A stretch of 64,000 nt of DNA from Endomychus coccineus (GCA_958510875.1 OY294067.1:107664921-107728920), one strand, 5' to 3'; shown: positions 19,657 to 30,565, counted from the stretch's first letter. Numbers and translations: made by a program. The notes: a model not told the origin generated them from the sequence alone.

Positions 19657-21814
19657 TCCAGGCTGTGAACCGGGATTTTAGCTATAATAAAAAAAAAAAA
19701 AAAATTTTTGCATTAGCTTCAAGAGGTTCTCAGGATCATTCATACACCTTGAAACCTCTTGGGAACCCCAACCCCACCCATAGGGGGTGAAAATAGTCCG
19801 AAATCTCCCTCAAATTTGCAACATGCCAAGTCTTGAATTGTATTTTCTACAAAAAAAGGTATTTTGGTATTTCGAGTACACCTGGAAGATTTTTTGGGTC
19901 GCTGAACACGAATCCGTAGCCAGATTTACTTGCAATACATCGTAGGGGTGGTCAAATCGACAAAATTGGCCAATTTCGCACTCCTAATATGTTATTTTGC
20001 AATTTACGTGTTTTTGGCATTTTGAATGCATCAAGGAGGTTTTTTGGGTCGCTGAACACGAATCCGGTGATAGATTTACTTGCAATCCATTGTAGGGGTG
20101 GTAAAATCGGAAAAATTGGCCAATTTTGCACCCCTAATATGTTATTTTGAAATTTACGTGTTTTAGGCATATAGATTGCACCAAGGAGGTTTTTTGGGTC
20201 GCTGAATACGATTCCGAAGTCAGATTTACTTGAAATTCATCGTTGGGGTGGTGAAATAGACAAAATTGTTCATTTTTGCACACCTAATATGTTATTTTGC
20301 AATTTACGTGTCTTAGGCATTTAGATTGCACCAAGGGTTTTTTGGGTCGCTGAATACGATTCCGAAGCCAGATTTACTTAAAATTCATCGTTGGGGTGGT
20401 GAAATAGACAAAATTGGTCACCAACACCAAAATATTGGTATCTTGAAATAGAATAAAACCGTTTTCAAAATATATTTTTTCCCTTTTTACGTTTCTTTAG
20501 GCACAGGTATACAAAATCTCTACGCCAGGTATAGCATATAGTATACCTATAGGTATTAATATACAGGCATCTATCTTTATACCGTCAGGTGCACTATTTT
20601 GTAAGTAACGTACCCAGATATAATGTAAAAAAGGTAGATATAAGGCGTGGTACTCATCATAATAATTGTTCAATTCCTTCTTTTTTCAATTCATTGGGCC
20701 CCTTCGTATACATATTTAATATACACAAAACCAAAGACTGTATCCTTCTAAACTTATCTCATTTTACAGCCCTGAGATCGTTACACAAATTATATCCACA
20801 TACATGTGCATGTGTTCAAACGTCGCATCTGTTTATGACGTGGTCCACTGCTTGAAATGAGAGATTTTTTTTTCACCTTCTTATGACGGACATAACAATC
20901 TGTTCAGTTTCTTCATAGACGACAAAGAACAACATTCTCTCTTGTAGCTACGTTTGTTTCACAGCGTTGATATTATTTTAGTTGAATATTTGTATTTTAT
21001 ATAGTTCAATTTATTGAATATTTATATTTCGTGTGTCAGTGTATGAAAGTTGTTGCATTTAAGTGTTATCAATCAATTGTTTTTTGAACATAAAAGTGTA
21101 GTTATTAAATATTTGTATTCCTTTTCAAGCAATTACTAATATTCCTATCCTCTTAATATTGAAAAAGGAGAAAATAATTTTAAAATGCAAAAATAGTAAA
21201 AATTTAGAAGCGTGTCAAATTAGCCATTTTTGTAAATTTTCCACTCCTACGATGATATTCGAGTGAATCTGGCTTTGGAATCGTATTCAGCGACTCAAAA
21301 AAACCCCTTGGTGCACTCGACATGATAAAAACACGTAAATCGCAAAACAACATATTAAGGGTGCAAAATTTGCCAATTTTGTCGATTTTACCACCTCAAC
21401 GATGGATTGCAAGTAAATCTGGCTTCGGATTCGTGTTCAGTGACCCAAAAAACCTCCTTGGTGCATTCGAATTGACAAAAACACGTAAATTGCAGAATAA
21501 CATATAACGGGTGCGAAATTGGCCAATTTTGTCGATTTGACCACCTCTACGATGGATTGCAAGTAAATCTTGCTACGGATTGTGTTCAGCGATCCAAAAA
21601 ACTTCCTAGGTGCACTCGAAATGCCAAAATATCTTTTCTTGTAGAAAATACAATTCAAGACTTGGCATGTTGCAAATGTCGACCCCCATAGGTGGGGTTG
21701 GGGTTCCCAAGAGGTTTTAAGGTGTATGAATGATCCTGAGAACCTCCTGAAGCTTATGCAACAAAAATTTTTCGATTCGAATATACATGTTTTTTTTCCG
21801 GTTCACAGCCTGGA
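19657..21814. repeat. Foldback element, 2.16 kb, with about 149-bp tandem units in both arms
   Basis: The ends are TCCAGGCTGTGAACCGG and its exact reverse complement. Next come inverted blocks with GAGGTTCTCAGGATCATTCA. Each arm then contains tandem units of about 149 bp marked by TTTTTTGGGTCGCTGA. Left-arm units begin near 19890, 20040, 20190 and 20337. Right-arm units, inverted, lie near 21292, 21441 and 21590. The loop (about 20440-21180) is unique. Possible 7-8 bp target duplication CAATATA/CAAATATA. This matches the architecture of Foldback-type transposons. No transposase is seen. Confidence 0.82.
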
Positions 21815-22159
21815 CAAATATACTTTGATGGATATCTTTTGTTTTTCTAACAAAACATTTCATTAACAAGACTGAATGGGGAGCCAAGACTTTTGGCGTT
21901 GAGTGTATTTGTCTTATTAGGTATATCTTCATGTTTTAAAAATTAGTTTGATTTTATAGGAATTCGAACAAATTATTCAAAAGAAATATTAGGTGTGACC
22001 CGCTTCTCCATTTAAATTTATTATGAGACTATATTTGTTCAAACCTGCTTTACGTAGATGCAAAATAAAACATTTCGGTGAAATTTTAGTTATCAAAGTA
22101 TTTAGGTTTTTTTCGTACGTGGAGCAATGATCTTTACAAGTATTATTTGAACTATCTTG

Positions 22160-23090
22160 AATAGTAGACTTCCGCGGATGGCTAATCTAGAAGATTCTTG
22201 GCTCCAGGATGGATTCCACGTCACAATAGCACGACTTGATGCTGACGTTTCGCCAACCATTAAAGGTTGGCATCTTGAGGCTCGAACTGAAACTGATTCT
22301 TCTGGTTTCTGTAGCGGTATTTATTGTGGAAAAAACCTTCACGCTACACGGTTCACAGCCTTCCTTCCAGTGGTTCCATTCTGACACGGGACCCTGCCGT
22401 TGTATGATCATGTGCAAAGTAGAATTCTCGAGGGTGGGTTTCCGAATGTTAGGAACGTAATATCCTGAGTCACGGTTTAGATTATTTGGATGTCTTAGGA
22501 TTTCTATCGCTTCAAGAGTCTTACGCTTTGGGGCTCGTGCTAGGATTTTAGTACTTTCGAAAAGGATTTGATGATTAGATCAAACCAAAACACCGCAAGT
22601 GCAGATCTACTGGTGTCACGAAGCCTTATACAGCGCTCATGTTCTTTCACACGGGTAGCTACTGTATGACCTTGATGTAAGAACATGGAAACACCTTCTA
22701 AATGAAGAGGAGAGAAGATCGCTTATCTTTGATAGGTTCGTGAAACTGAGACAGTTTTGGAAGTATGGAAAAAGGAGTAGAAATATTATGATTCCTAAGG
22801 ATTTTGGAAATTCGGTCTGTTATGTTTTCAACATATGAAAGATAGGAAGTGGATGAAGAAAGTTGTGGGGTGGGTTGTGGCTCAGATTGATGTGAAATTG
22901 TAGGCGGAGTGTTTCTCTTTATGGCTTCTCAAATGTTATAATGAGAGCAAACTATTTCATAATAAGAAAGAGACAATGTTATTTCAGCTCTGATTTTAAG
23001 AATTGGAGCTGTGATAAGTTAACAGCTCTGTGGACCAAGGAGTTCATGACATATTGCGTTTGGATGGACAGGGTTTCCTAATGATACAAT
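22160..23090 (-). mobile_element. Penelope-like element PLE-C fragment
   Basis: The minus strand encodes, from right to left, the linker YVENITDRISKILRNHNIST and FSILPKLSQFHEPIKDK (about 22860-22720). After a frameshift it gives GHTVATRVKEHERCIRL with RSALA (GIY-YIG nuclease second half, about 22690-22600), then APKRKTLEAIEILRHPNN in pieces (about 22560-22480). A hammerhead-like motif follows downstream at 22235-22283. The sequence differs from PLE-A and PLE-B, so it is a third lineage. The boundaries are approximate. Confidence 0.72.
22235..22283 (-). ncRNA. Hammerhead-like motif (PLE-C)
   Basis: Minus strand: CTCAAGAT, a 7-bp stem II GCCAACC/GGTTGGC with TTTAAT loop, then GAAACGTC. The first box reads CUCAAGA instead of CUGANGA, so one core base is changed and activity is doubtful. 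Confidence 0.45.
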
Positions 23091-23491
23091 CACCTCTTGT
23101 TTTCATCACAAAATAAACTAGCTTTAAATATATTTACACAAGATTATGAAACAAAATTCAAATTTTGTGACGCGTTTCGCGAACGATGTGACTTCATAAT
23201 ACTCTTATACCACTCTCTTCCCTAGTAGTGTTTGATAAGGTCATATCGGTGACAAAAACGTGACAATTTTGTTTAACAGTATAATGGCAATTTATTAACA
23301 AATTGTTTTACATTGTAATTTTATATGAATTTCCATCAGGCAACGGCTCCAACAATCCAATGTAATTTCAATTGAATAAAATTGGAAAAACTTGTTTCAT
23401 ATATACGTTTTTTCAAGAAAAAAATGGAAAAAGGTTCGCTTGATTCATACAGAAAAATCGATGATACATACTATATGAAATCTATCCTTGA
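23091..23491. other. No recognisable feature
   Basis: AT-rich spacer between the PLE-C fragment and the next foldback. Confidence 0.4.
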
Positions 23492-25087
23492 TAGTCCATT
23501 AAATGAAGCCCAAAATCGACCCGACTTCGGCGATTTTTTGCTCATAAACCGATTTTGACGTTTAAGAGCTTGTTTGATTCGTTATGATCCCTAGATCAAA
23601 GATGGACACTTTCGATTTCTGACAAATTGTTTATATTGTTAATAAACAATAAATAGTGTTAAATAATGGCTTCATCCGGAACGATCTTTAAAAAATTGAA
23701 AACCTGCAGTTTTTATTGTTTTTAATCATCTAAATTTTGCTTTTCATATGCCTAATTGGTAAACAAAGTGCTCTTAATGATCTAATTTGTTGATAAACTA
23801 ATTGTTTATTAACAAATGCTTGAGAAAATCAAAGTTACCTAAATGTTCGATATTGGACTCGTTTTCGGATATTTTTTACTCAATAATCGCAATTTTGAAT
23901 GCGAAATTACAATTAACCATTATTATAATTTATTTATTAACAAATTGTTAATTAACAATTGCTCAAAAAAATAAAAGTTATCGATATTACAGTTGTTTTC
24001 GGATATTTTTGAGTCAATAATCATGATTTCGCATGTAAAAATTAAATTTATTGTTAATATCATTTGTTAATTATAATTAACAAATGCTTGAAAAAATCAA
24101 AATTATCTAAATGTTCGATATTGGACTCGGTTTCGGATATTTTTTACTCAATAATCGCAATTTTGAATGCGAAATTACAATTAACCATTAAGATAATTTA
24201 TTGACAATTGCTCAAAAAATATAAGTTATCGATATTACAGTTGTTTTCGGATATTTTTAATGTGAATCTCCAATTAATTGTTAATATAATTTGTTTATTA
24301 ATGTATGCTCAACAAAATGAATGTTATCTAAATGCTCGATATTACTGTAGTTTTCGGAAATTTTTGAGTCAAGAATCATGATTTTGAATGTGTAACTTGA
24401 ATTAATTGTTAATAGAGTTTGTTAATTAATAAATGCTCGAAATAATGAATTTTATCTTAATGTTCGATATTACAGTCGTTTTTTAATATTTTTTAATAAA
24501 AAATAATGTTTCTTAATATAAAACTGAAATTAATTCTACAAATGCTCGAACAAAAAACCTGAAATCATGATTATTGACTCAAAAATATCCGAAAACTACT
24601 GTAATATCGATAACTTATATTTTTTGAGCAATTGTTAATTAATAATTTTTTAATCAATAAATTATCTTAATGGTTAATTGTAATTTCGCATTCAAAATTG
24701 CGATTACTGAGTAAAAAATATCCGAAAACGAGTCCAATATCGAACATTTAGGAAACTTTGATTTTCTCGAGCATTTGTTAATAAACAATTAGTTTATCAA
24801 CAAATTAGATCATCAAGAGCACTTTGTTTACCGATTAGGCATATGAAAATCAACATTTAGATAATTAAAAACAATAAAAACTGCAGTTTTCAATTTTTTA
24901 AAGATCGTTCTGGATGAAGCCATTATTTAACACTATTTATTGTTTATTAACAATATAAACAATTTGTCAGAAATCAAAAGTGTCCATCTTTGATCTAGGG
25001 ATCATAACGAATCAAACAAGCCCTTAAACGTCAAAATCGGTTCATGAGCAAAAAATCGCCGAATCAAATGCTTCATTTACTGGACTA
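23492..25087. repeat. Foldback element, 1.6 kb
   Basis: It begins TAGTCCATTAAATGAAGC and ends GCTTCATTTACTGGACTA. The arms contain GGCGATTTTTTGCTCAT and its complement, and GATCAAAGATGGACACTTT and its complement (near 23600 and 24990). The interior is built of AT-rich tandem units, for example GATATTGGACTCG(T/G)TTTCGG at about 23850 and 24118 (268 bp apart). Units in the right arm are inverted. There is no coding capacity. Arm divergence is low near the ends. Confidence 0.8.
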
Positions 25088-25255
25088 TGAGTATTGAAAA
25101 CGATTTTAACAATAACCATCGTGACCTCTATAGAATCTACAACTGAACGTAAAGCGTATCATATTATATCACAATACAATCAGAAATAATTCCGAATAAT
25201 TCGGATATGTAGGTACTCCGGATCGACCCATATTAAACACCCACGTAGAAGTTAC

Positions 25256-25309
25256 CTCGCCTTTTCCGTCACTCCTGATGGTGACCGTAAAATAGTCCAT
25301 GCGTAAATC
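25256..25309 (-). CDS. Candidate small exon, 54 nt
   Basis: Minus strand: acceptor TTATATTGTATAG and donor GAG/GTAACT enclose 54 nt open in two frames. In phase 0 it reads DLRMDYFTVTIRSDGKGE. If joined to 30867-31088 (which ends in CG) it would read R-IYAWTILRSPSGVTEKA. The choice cannot be made without transcripts. Its shortness keeps confidence low. Confidence 0.35.
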
Positions 25310-25451
25310 CTATACAATATAAATAACATGACAATGTACTTAATTTTATACTATACCTATATAATACGATCTCACATGTTTATGTATTCAAATGAAATCA
25401 TCGATATTCGATAATAAACCCATTACATAACTATTTGTTTGTTTATTACAG

Positions 25452-25525
25452 AGATAACGGTTCACCCAAACAACGAAAACAAAATAAAGCTGTCCTTCAG
25501 GAAACACATTCCGAAACTGTGAAAC
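25452..25525 (+). CDS. Candidate plus-strand exon, 74 nt
   Basis: A pyrimidine-rich acceptor (TTTGTTTATTACAG) and a consensus donor (GTGAGTACTT) enclose an open segment reading, after one split base, DNGSPKQRKQNKAVLQETHS then ETVK. It ends with one base, C. The next candidate exon at 33521 begins AA, making Gln across the junction. The polar, low-complexity product resembles a linker of a large cytoplasmic or cytoskeletal protein; the family is unknown. Confidence 0.5.
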
Positions 25526-25744
25526 GTGAGTACTTATTATCCCCTGTCTGTTTGGTAATCAATTGTTCTGAATGTTATTCATACGTGTGGAATTTTAATA
25601 TATTATTCATTAGTTTAAGAAATGAAAGCTCGCCGTGAAAACCGCTATGGAGAAATCTCTTTATTAACAAGAACTAAAAGATAGTCCACACTGTGAATAC
25701 ACTATAACAGTATGATAAGAAACAAACACCCTTATTTATCCACT

Positions 25745-25806
25745 GACAATACTGTACTGAAGACCTTTCACCTACCAAGCATAGCTAGCTATCATCAGAG
25801 CAAACT
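25745..25806 (-). ncRNA. Degraded hammerhead motif (PLE-B)
   Basis: The minus strand keeps CTGATGATAGC. Stem II is broken by an inserted AGCTATGC-like sequence, and the GAA box reads GTGAAAGG. Probably inactive. Confidence 0.4.
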
Positions 25807-26536
25807 AAATTAGGAATCGAAATGTGCCTGTTTGAATACTATTTGGAATTAATAGGGTATACAAGAAACTACCCTCAACTGGAGATAAATCAGAATTCAT
25901 TGAAATGCATTTTCATCGCTTACACATTTCCAACCCAATTTCTAAATTAGCTGGGTTTCTTCTTATTATTGTGTTTTAAGAGTGACAAACTTTCTTGAGA
26001 AATGGTGTGACCTGTGTTTGAAATTTGTTTGACTAACTGATTTTCCACCATTATTGTTCTATATTTGAGCGAAATGCTTATACCGAGTTGAATATTCCTT
26101 GAAGACGACTCACAAACGATTTTGTACATTCTTTGACGAAGTCGAAAACTTTATCAAAGATTTACCTTACCCGTTTTTTAGCTTGTTCTTAAATCTATAA
26201 ACGGGTTTTGTTACAAATTTAGAAAACAAATTATGGAATTTATTAATCGTTTAAGGATGGTGAGTGAATCTTTCGAATTTTATTAAACTATCTGGAGGTA
26301 ATAACTATAATTTGGTTGATTAGTTGCGTTTCAACTTCCTTTTTTGTTTAGAAATTAAATTATTCATCTAAGATTTGCTGAAGTTTCTCAACGTCGTTGT
26401 TATTACTCTGCTGGCACAACGAGACTATGAACAGGACTATCGAATTTTATAATCAATTGTTGTAACAGAATCCACAAGAGTATACCTATTTGTTCGAGTG
26501 GGTCTCCTGTGTAGGTTAAATTCCATCTTTCATAAT

Positions 26537-26548
26537 GTTAATATCAAT
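26537..26548 (+). repeat. 12-bp target duplication of the palindromic PLE-A insertion
   Basis: GTTAATATCAAT is repeated exactly at 27759-27770. It brackets the insertion within the older PLE-B reverse transcriptase. Confidence 0.85.
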
Positions 26549-26630
26549 AATAAAGATTCTTGACCCAGTATGAATTATATATAAAAATTCTCGGGAAATA
26601 GGTCACATTAACACTTTGTTATAAATTTTC

Positions 26631-26672
26631 GTCTTTACGTACGTTTCGGTCTCACGACCATCATCAGAAGAC
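26631..26672 (-). ncRNA. Minimal type I hammerhead ribozyme, intact by inspection
   Basis: Minus-strand order: GUCUU (stem I), CUGAUGA, an extra U, stem II GGUC/GACC with GUGA tetraloop, GAA, stem III AC/GU with GUAC loop, A17, then AAGAC (stem I partner). All conserved core bases are present and predicted cleavage is 3' of 26636. The 2-bp stem III fits the minimal hammerheads described from Penelope-like elements, which may act as dimers. The unpaired U before stem II is a deviation from the textbook core. Confidence 0.72.
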
Positions 26673-27661
26673 TTATTATGTCAAAAAGGTTTTATTAAAA
26701 CTAATTATAGCACAAGCGTCCATCGCGCAAATTTCAATCAAAAAAAAGGCCCATGCCGTCGAAACGAACAGAACCACGAATAATCGAAATTGTATCGTCA
26801 ATATTAAAGTATAAAAATTTTTGTAACAAGAATCCACTATTCAGTAATATTCTTATAATATACAAGCGCATGTTGGTATAGTCTCATAACAACTGAAGTT
26901 CGAAGTTATTATGTTGAGTATCTACTTTCGAACCAGATGTAAGATTTATGAGGTATTTGAAAAAGGTTTCAGACCTGTATTGGAATATTACTTTTAAGCA
27001 TTCTTCCTAAAATAAACTTTCAACATTACAAAGCCGCATGTAGGAATTTGCAAGAGTTTTAATTGATTGAATTAGTATAAATCTGACTTAATCCTTGAAT
27101 ATCATCCCTATGATTTACAGATTTGGAGTCACGTTTTATGTGAATCATCTCCAGGATAGATCTCTTATAATAAAATCCTGGAGATGATTCACATAAAACG
27201 TGACTCCAAATCTGTAAATGATAGGAATGATATTCAGGGATTAAGTCACATCTATACTAATTTAATCAATTAAAACTCTTGCTAATTCCTACATGCGTCT
27301 TTGTAATTTCAAAAGTATATTTTAGGAAGAATGCCTAAAAGTAATATTCCAATACAGGTCTGAAACCTTTTTCAAGTACCTCATAAAACTTACATCTGGT
27401 TCGAAAGTAGATACTCAACATAATAACTTCGAACTTCAGTTGTTTTGAGACGATACTAACATGTGCTTGTATATTATAAGAATATTACTGAATAGTGGAT
27501 TCTTGTTAAAAAAATTTTTATACTTTAATATCGACGATGCAATTTCGATTATTCGTGGTTCTGTTCGTTTCGACGGCGTGGGCCTTTTTTTTGATTGAAA
27601 TTTGTGCGATATGGACGCTTGTGCTATAATTAGTTTTAATAAAACGTTTTTGACATAATAA

Positions 27662-27703
27662 GTCTTCTGATGATGGTCGTGAGACCGGAACGTACGTAAA
27701 GAC
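27662..27703 (+). ncRNA. Hammerhead motif in the right palindrome arm, core mutated
   Basis: Identical layout to 26631-26672 in opposite orientation, but the GAA box reads GGA (A13 to G). Stem I (GTCTT/AAGAC), stem II and stem III are intact. Probably catalytically weak or dead. Confidence 0.65.
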
Positions 27704-28564
27704 GAAAATTTATAACAAAGTGTTAATGTGACCTATTTCCCGAGAATTTTTATGTATAGTTAATATCAATGAAAGGAAGCTGCTTATCTGTTTCTATTTC
27801 TACAGTGAATTTGAGAGATTCGAATTTGCCATTAACCGTATTCAAAACCTTTACATATAATCTCGAAAATAGTTGTACGCCAAACTTTAGGAAACTGATT
27901 TAATTCCGATTTTAAGGAGGTTCCAAAATCGCTTAGAGAAAGAAGGGAGATTACTCAATGCATATCCACTTGTTTGTTTTAGTAGTTTTTGATTAAAATG
28001 AAACGATTTTGCTCCATACATGTAGATCGTATTCTGTGCAGTTTGTATAGGGGATATTATAATTTGAAGGCAATTTCTTCCGAACGTTCATCCACTTAGG
28101 GATTGGGGTATTTGTAAATAGTGAAACAACATCAAATGAAAGGAGTGTATCATTTTAGTTAACCATTTTTCAAACAAAGATTACTAAGATGCAATCTTGT
28201 TTCGGCTTGGAAGCTGCTAAGTTTCTTAACTAATCATTTGGCTATGGGACAATTAATGTTCGAAATAATTGGTCTCCTGGAATTACCTGGTGTATGAATC
28301 TTAGATAAGCAATACAGTTTAGGAAGATTAGGTTTCGAAAATCTAAGTTTGTATTTTAAATTATTGGAGATTACAGCGGAACATGATTTTGATTATTGAT
28401 TCACTAATTCAAAGCAATTAGAGGGTTTCTGGAAATCTGTTCATAAGGACTATCATTTTACAAAGTAAGAATCAAATTGTTATAATCTTTGTACATAATG
28501 ATAACAGAATTTCTTTCATCTGCTTTCAAGTATTAACAGTTCTTTTTACCTTCAAATACTTCAA

Positions 28565-28905
28565 TAAAAGTCAAAAGTTCCACATATCATCCTTCAGTAA
28601 TTAATAAACTCTATAATTTGTTTTATAAATTTCCAATACAACCCGTTCATAGAGACAAGATAAAAACCCGTTTAGGCAACACCTTTGTTGAAGTTTCCGA
28701 CTTTGGCAAACGGTATTAACATAATCGATTGTGAGTCGTGTCCAAAATGCTATATGGGCCAAACTAGAAGGAACATTGCAACTCGAAATGAAGAACATTT
28801 TGGTCATACAAAGAAAAATAATGGTGTAAATATGTTAAATACAGGTCAAACCATTTCTCAAAAAACTATATCACTCTTGAAATACTTAATGGCAAATATC
28901 TAGGT
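28565..28905 (+). pseudogene. PLE-B GIY-YIG fragment in the inverted arm
   Basis: 28685-28903 is open and includes CESCPKCYMGQTRRNIATRN and GQTISQKTISLL, the GIY-YIG nuclease segment of PLE-B (compare 17150-17330). The GIY box itself is altered. The reading is cut off by the LINE insertion at about 28908 and resumes as terminal-repeat sequence near 30366. Confidence 0.75.
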
Positions 28906-28907
28906 TT

Positions 28908-30362
28908 TTTTTATAACCCGACTACACGAGAGGGCAACCTATATTGTTCGAAAAACGTCGTGTGAGCCAGCGGAGGAGGCAAATTTTCCTTAAAGGTTTG
29001 GACATAGCATAGCATAGGGAAAGACCCCACTAGGTTAAAAAGTTCCACAACATCGCTGTTCGATAGAAAAATGAAGTTTGGTAGGAAGAAGTTCAGCAGG
29101 TCTCGAGCTTAACAATGAAGGGGTTACTAGTTTGAGCTCGTCTAGTCCGCCTATCTGGGGTATCTCGTTGTGTAACAACAGACGAGATTTCTGATGAAAA
29201 ACGACCGTGGAAATATCTATAAAAAATTGGGAGATCTCTCACCTTTCTACGATGTTGTTCTAGAAAGGTCTATGAACTCATTAGTGTGACATCCTCAATC
29301 AAAGGAATATCAATCTTCTGAATAGATTCCAAGAGCTTCTGCATATGATTGAGAGTTTTGGTTGCATTAAACTCTACTAGATTCTCAGATCCCCATTTCA
29401 AAATTGTGTCAACTTATGTCTGCCTCGATCTTCTGGCTCCATCGGATGGTATAGAGTTTTCTTTCCTTTTTTTGATATTGGTTGGTTGTAGCTCTCTTCC
29501 AGCTGGAAGGAAACTAGCCAAGTTTATATGAGAGAGTGAACAATCTAAAGAAAACTGGTGTTAATTCAGGCGTACATTCCTTGACAACGACAGGTGAAAT
29601 TCCGTCTGGCCCCATAGACTTCTTGGTATATGGCTATCTATGGCAACAATATTGGGAGGGTCCATCTCGTGTGTATTCAAAGTGGAAATTTCTGCGGACA
29701 TTCCAGCCAGTAGCCAGTGTACCATCATCTTTGGTTAGGGGAGGGAATGAACTGGAAGCGAAATTTCTACCAATTGCTTTGGCGAAAGTCCAAACCGAAC
29801 GGAAGCCATTCGTGCATTCGATAAGCTTTGATCATATTTGGCATTATATGCCTATCTCGAAGTGTTCATTGTTCCATTGCACATATTTCTGGCTTCAACA
29901 TATTTTGTATTGTTCTCCAGACATGGGGTGCCGCACCAACGTCGGTATGCTGTTTGTTTTTAAGTGACGGCGCTAGAACAGATTTTATTGAACCATCGTT
30001 CACCAGATGACGGTGGTGATTTTTTAGTATGGGGTATGTAAGTTTTCATTCCCAGCCTGATAATATCCGAAATCCCTGTGGCACATTGCTTTGGGTCATC
30101 AGATTCAAAACATACGCTTCTTCAAGGAAACTGAGAGAAAAACATGCGAAGACCGTCCCAGTCGGCTGCGTTGTAATGCCAAACTGTTCGTGGATGTCTT
30201 GGATTGGTTCATGAAGTAATATAACGGTCAAAGTGTTCTAATGGATTTTCAGAGAAAGAATTTCAAACAGTTCACCATGAGCTGGTTCATTTTGTCTGTT
30301 TGTGATTATCAAGCTTGAATCACATTATATCGGCATTCTTGTGGTACTAGATTCTCCTCTCG
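28908..30362 (-). mobile_element. Jockey-like LINE fragment, 3' half
   Basis: A minus-strand non-LTR retrotransposon remnant, broken by stops. From right to left: SFWTFAKAIGRNFASSSFPP (linker before RT, about 29800), KSMGPDGISPVVVKECTPEL (RT start, about 29600), ILKWGSENLVEFNATKTLNH (RT thumb, about 29370), and a C-terminal block with QVRDL-like KVRDLPIFYRYFHGR and SSEIS (about 29250-29150). A short A-rich tail lies at 28905-28915 on the minus strand. It was inserted into the plus-strand PLE arm. RNase H was not seen. Confidence 0.75.
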
Positions 30363-30459
30363 GTAACATTCAGAGGGAAAGGAAATGTATAACCAGAAAG
30401 TAATTTGATGAATTCAGGTTTATTTCCAGCTGAGGTTAATCCTTTACATAGATACCCTA

Positions 30460-30565
30460 TTATTCCAAATAGTCACATTTTGATTTCCAATATAGTTTAC
30501 TCTGATGATGTCAGCTGACAGGTCCTCAGTACTTAAATAGTATTTATAGTGGATAAGGGTGAATT
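30460..30565 (+). repeat. PLE-B terminal repeat with damaged hammerhead motif
   Basis: GTTTACTCTGATGATGTCAG continues as CTGACAGGTCCTCAGTACTTAAATAG. CUGAUGA and a GUCAG/CUGAC stem are present, but the GAA box is deleted. It closes the composite PLE-B element on the right. Confidence 0.6.

Larger units (their letters stand above)
18304..21907 (+). mobile_element. Tc1-like transposon carrying a nested foldback element
   Basis: Terminal repeats TACACACAACGTCAAAAGTC (left) and the reverse complement of TACACTCAACGCCAAAAGTC (right) are bounded by TA. Removing the foldback at 19657-21814 leaves about 1.45 kb, normal for Tc1. A decayed Tc1 transposase lies at 18530-19500. Confidence 0.8.
26549..27758. 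mobile_element. Palindromic PLE-A tail element (1.21 kb) with a hammerhead in each arm
   Basis: Two arms of about 590 bp pair almost perfectly around a centre near 27167. Each arm corresponds to the 3' end of a PLE-A element (compare 43028-43620 and 55085-55700) and has a hammerhead motif near its outer end. It carries no RT. The 12-bp duplication shows it inserted as a unit. It resembles a non-autonomous, retrozyme-like derivative that uses PLE machinery (inference). Confidence 0.78.
25840..28560 (-). pseudogene. PLE-B reverse transcriptase and GIY-YIG pseudogene, interrupted
   Basis: Reading leftward from 28560: LYCLSKIHTPGNSRRPIISN, then NDTLLSFDVVSLFTNTPIP (RT motif A with its catalytic Asp, about 28150-28090), then KFTVEIETDKQLPFIDI (about 27820-27775). 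After the 1.2-kb insertion come the thumb (THTG-like, about 26530-26430) and the linker. The GIY-YIG remnant is at 26129-25947, with GHTISQESLSLL near its end. The YVDD region was not found intact. Many stops make it a fossil. Confidence 0.72.
25675..30565 (-). mobile_element. Composite PLE-B element with two later insertions
   Basis: From left to right: a PLE-B terminal repeat with a degraded hammerhead motif (25675-25830, minus). Then GIY-YIG and linker (to about 26420), RT thumb (to 26548) and RT core (27771 to about 28560), all reading leftward. At about 28562 the orientation flips and a 5'-truncated plus-strand copy of the GIY-YIG end begins, finishing with a plus-strand terminal repeat at 30460-30565. 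This inverted partial copy at the 5' side is a known PLE arrangement. It was later broken by the palindrome at 26549-27758 and the LINE at 28908-30362. Confidence 0.72.

Noticed and set aside
29536..29967. Plus-strand ORF of 143 codons as a gene
   Set aside because: The opposite strand encodes recognisable LINE RT blocks over the same interval.
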